Assembly (NCBI GenBank): GCA_025548565.1
Contig: JAJLPB010000002.1
Coordinates: 248,001-312,000, forward strand
DNA length: 64,000 nucleotides
Direction: 5' to 3'
DNA from: Rugamonas sp. A1-17
Lineage (GTDB): Bacteria; Pseudomonadota; Gammaproteobacteria; Burkholderiales; Burkholderiaceae_D
The position numbers and the translations under genes were made by a program. This document shows positions 62,376 through 64,000 of the stretch, piece after piece. The notes beneath the pieces were generated by a model. The model saw nothing but the letters and a program-made list of their open reading frames with translations, was not told the DNA's origin and did not search any database. Numbering within the stretch: position 1 is the stretch's first letter; each line of letters begins with the position of its first letter.

Positions 62376-64000
62376 ATGACACAGCCACAAAATCTAGTAG
62401 AACAGTACGGCCCGCGCGATGCGATGGAGTATGATGTCGTGATCGTCGGCGGCGGCCCTGCGGGCTTGTCGGCGGCCATCAAGATCAAGCAGCTGGCCGC
62501 CGAAAAAGGCCAGGAGGTGTCGGTCGTCGTGCTGGAAAAAGGCGGCGAGCTGGGCGCCCACATCCTGTCCGGCGCCGTGATGGATCCGAAGGCGCTGACC
62601 GAACTGATTCCCGACTGGAAGGAAAAAGGCGCGCCGCTGAACACCGCCGTCACCGAGGACCGCGTGCTGTTCCTGACCGAAACCAAGGCCATCAAGACCC
62701 CGAACTTCCTGCTGCCGGCCTGCTTCGAGAACCATGGCAACTACGTGATCTCGCTGGGCAACGTGGTGCGCTGGCTGGGCCAGCAGGCCGAGGCGCTGGG
62801 CGTGGAGATCTTCCCCGGCTTCCCCGCCGCCGAGATCCTGTACACCGACGACGGCCATGTCAAGGGCGTGGCCACCGGCAACATGGGCGTCAAGCGCGAC
62901 GGCGAAGCCGGCTCGGACTTCCAGCTGGGCATGGAATTGCACGGCAAGTACACGCTGTTCGCCGAAGGCGCGCGCGGCCACCTGGGCAAGCAGCTGATGG
63001 CCAAGTACGACCTGAACAAGGGCAAGGACCCGCAATCGTACGGCATCGGCATCAAGGAATTGTGGGAAATCGACCCGGCCAAGCACCAGCCGGGCCTGGT
63101 GGTCCACACCACCGGCTGGCCGCTCGACAGCAAGACCTACGGCGGCTCCTTCCTGTATCACATGGAAAACAACCAGGTCATGGTCGGCTATGTGGTCGGC
63201 CTGAACTACGAGAACCCCTACCTGTCGCCGTACGAGGAATTCCAGCGCTACAAGACCCATCCCGCCATCAAGACCTTCTTCGAAGGCGGCAAGCGCATTT
63301 CCTACGGCGCCCGCGCGATCACGGCCGGCGGCCTGCAATCGCTGCCCAAGCTGGTGTTCCCGGGCGGCGCCCTGATCGGCTGCGACGCCGGTTTCCTCAA
63401 CATGAGCCGCATCAAGGGCAGCCACGCCGCCATCAAGTCCGGCATGCTGGCCGCCGAGTCCGTGTTCGAGGCGCTGGGCGCCGGCCGCCAGCACGACGAA
63501 CTGGCCTCCTACCCGGTCGCGTTCGAGAAGTCCTGGCTGCATGAAGAGCTGCACGTGGCGCGCAACGTCAAGCCGTGGCTGAACAAGGGCCTGTACCTGG
63601 GCTCGCTGATGACCGGCATCGACCAGTTGGTCTTCCGCGGCAAGGCGCCGTGGACGCTGCACCACACCCACGCCGACCACGAATGCCTGAAGCCGGCCTC
63701 GCAATGCACGCCGATCAGCTATCCCAAGCCGGACGGCAAGCTGACCTTCGACCGCCTGTCGTCGGTGTTCATCTCCAACACCAACCACGCCGAAGACCAG
63801 CCCATCCACCTGACGCTGAAGAACCCGAGCGTGCCCGTGGACGTCAACCTGGCCCAGTACGCGGGTCCGGAGGCGCGCTACTGCCCGGCCGGCGTGTACG
63901 AGTTCGTCAAGACCGACGAGGGCGCGGACCGCCTGCAGATCAACGCCCAGAACTGCGTGCACTGCAAGACCTGCGATATCAAGGACCCGACCCAGAACAT
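62376..64000 (+). CDS. Electron transfer flavoprotein-ubiquinone oxidoreductase (partial, runs off window)
   Basis: 541 codons are visible from ATG 62376; the 3' end is outside. ETF-QO carries electrons from ETF (fatty-acid and amino-acid oxidation) to ubiquinone. FAD site MEYDVVIVGGGPAGLSAAIK, then LGAHILSGAVMDP, and the membrane-anchoring middle with ELWEIDPAKHQPGLVVHT. The 4Fe-4S motif is near the end: RYCPAGVYEF, then NAQNCVHCKTCDIKDPT, giving C-x~24-C-x2-C-x2-C. The family is about 550 residues long, so only the last ten or so are missing. Confidence 0.96.
   Translation, partial: MTQPQNLVEQYGPRDAMEYDVVIVGGGPAGLSAAIKIKQLAAEKGQEVSVVVLEKGGELGAHILSGAVMDPKALTELIPDWKEKGAPLNTAVTEDRVLFLTETKAIKTPNFLLPACFENHGNYVISLGNVVRWLGQQAEALGVEIFPGFPAAEILYTDDGHVKGVATGNMGVKRDGEAGSDFQLGMELHGKYTLFAEGARGHLGKQLMAKYDLNKGKDPQSYGIGIKELWEIDPAKHQPGLVVHTTGWPLDSKTYGGSFLYHMENNQVMVGYVVGLNYENPYLSPYEEFQRYKTHPAIKTFFEGGKRISYGARAITAGGLQSLPKLVFPGGALIGCDAGFLNMSRIKGSHAAIKSGMLAAESVFEALGAGRQHDELASYPVAFEKSWLHEELHVARNVKPWLNKGLYLGSLMTGIDQLVFRGKAPWTLHHTHADHECLKPASQCTPISYPKPDGKLTFDRLSSVFISNTNHAEDQPIHLTLKNPSVPVDVNLAQYAGPEARYCPAGVYEFVKTDEGADRLQINAQNCVHCKTCDIKDPTQN

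Noticed and set aside
1..64000. CRISPR arrays, prophage, integrons, known defence systems or secondary-metabolite clusters
   Set aside because: No regularly spaced direct repeats, integrase, phage structural genes, cas genes, PKS or NRPS modules were seen.

Overview
The window is about 64 kb of GC-rich chromosome. Gene content and protein style point to a betaproteobacterium of the Oxalobacteraceae (Massilia/Duganella/Janthinobacterium type). Supporting signs are the order tRNA-Val, thrS, infC, rpmI, rplT, pheS, pheT, ihfA, merR, a DUF1631 protein, many chemoreceptors, a type IV minor pilin cluster, and ketone-body/PHB-type enzymes. This assignment is an inference from protein resemblance; no 16S gene is present. 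I see no prophage, intact insertion sequence, CRISPR array or recognisable defence island. The accessory material is small: a toxin-antitoxin/acetyltransferase cassette and a scarred repeat region at about 50.4-52.5 kb.

Layout. 0-4.6 kb: end of zipA, smc and a PAP2 membrane phosphatase, all minus strand. 4.6-11.2 kb: a glutathione transferase remnant, a LysE exporter, a DUF1631 protein, a chemoreceptor with a CheR-docking tail, a small hydrophilic protein and a ClpP-like protein. 11.3-16.3 kb: glycine cleavage operon gcvT-gcvH-gcvP behind a strong promoter and a tandem glycine riboswitch. 16.3-20.4 kb: an ArsR-type regulator with two small membrane proteins (probably a leaderless operon), a chemoreceptor coupled to a secreted Cache protein, a small membrane protein and a periplasmic cupin. 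20.4-25.8 kb: a YtrA-type regulator/ABC transporter operon with a clear palindromic operator, diverging from exonuclease III, a histidine phosphatase and NAD(P)H-hydrate dehydratase. 25.8-37.6 kb: prfC, then the minor pilins and PilY1 downstream of an OmpR-type two-component pair. 37.8-41.4 kb: a Crp/Fnr regulator convergent with a CHASE3-like histidine kinase and its NarL-type response regulator, then MerR.

41.4-49.3 kb is the translation cluster. It has several regulatory signals: an AUA start for infC, a terminator between infC and rpmI, a hairpin over the rpmI ribosome binding site, an attenuator-like structure before pheS, and two identical tRNA-Val genes with an unusual C33. 49.4-52.5 kb: a CDF metal exporter, the FitAB/VapBC-like toxin-antitoxin pair overlapping a CAT-type acetyltransferase, an 88-nt near-perfect hairpin repeat, and fused LysR and GST halves left by a deletion. 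52.6-56.1 kb: relA, a RidA-family protein and an alpha/beta hydrolase. 56.2-64 kb: 3-hydroxybutyrate dehydrogenase, dctA, an exported protein, 3-oxoacid CoA-transferase scoAB, a PAS-LuxR regulator, an SDR and the start of ETF-ubiquinone oxidoreductase.

Functional links. HbdH and ScoAB together convert 3-hydroxybutyrate to acetoacetyl-CoA. DctA imports C4-dicarboxylates, and ETF-QO feeds electrons from fatty-acid and amino-acid oxidation to the quinone pool. The glycine riboswitch ties gcvTHP to glycine level. The two chemoreceptors, the pilus assembly proteins and the sensory kinases suggest a motile, surface-exploring environmental bacterium.
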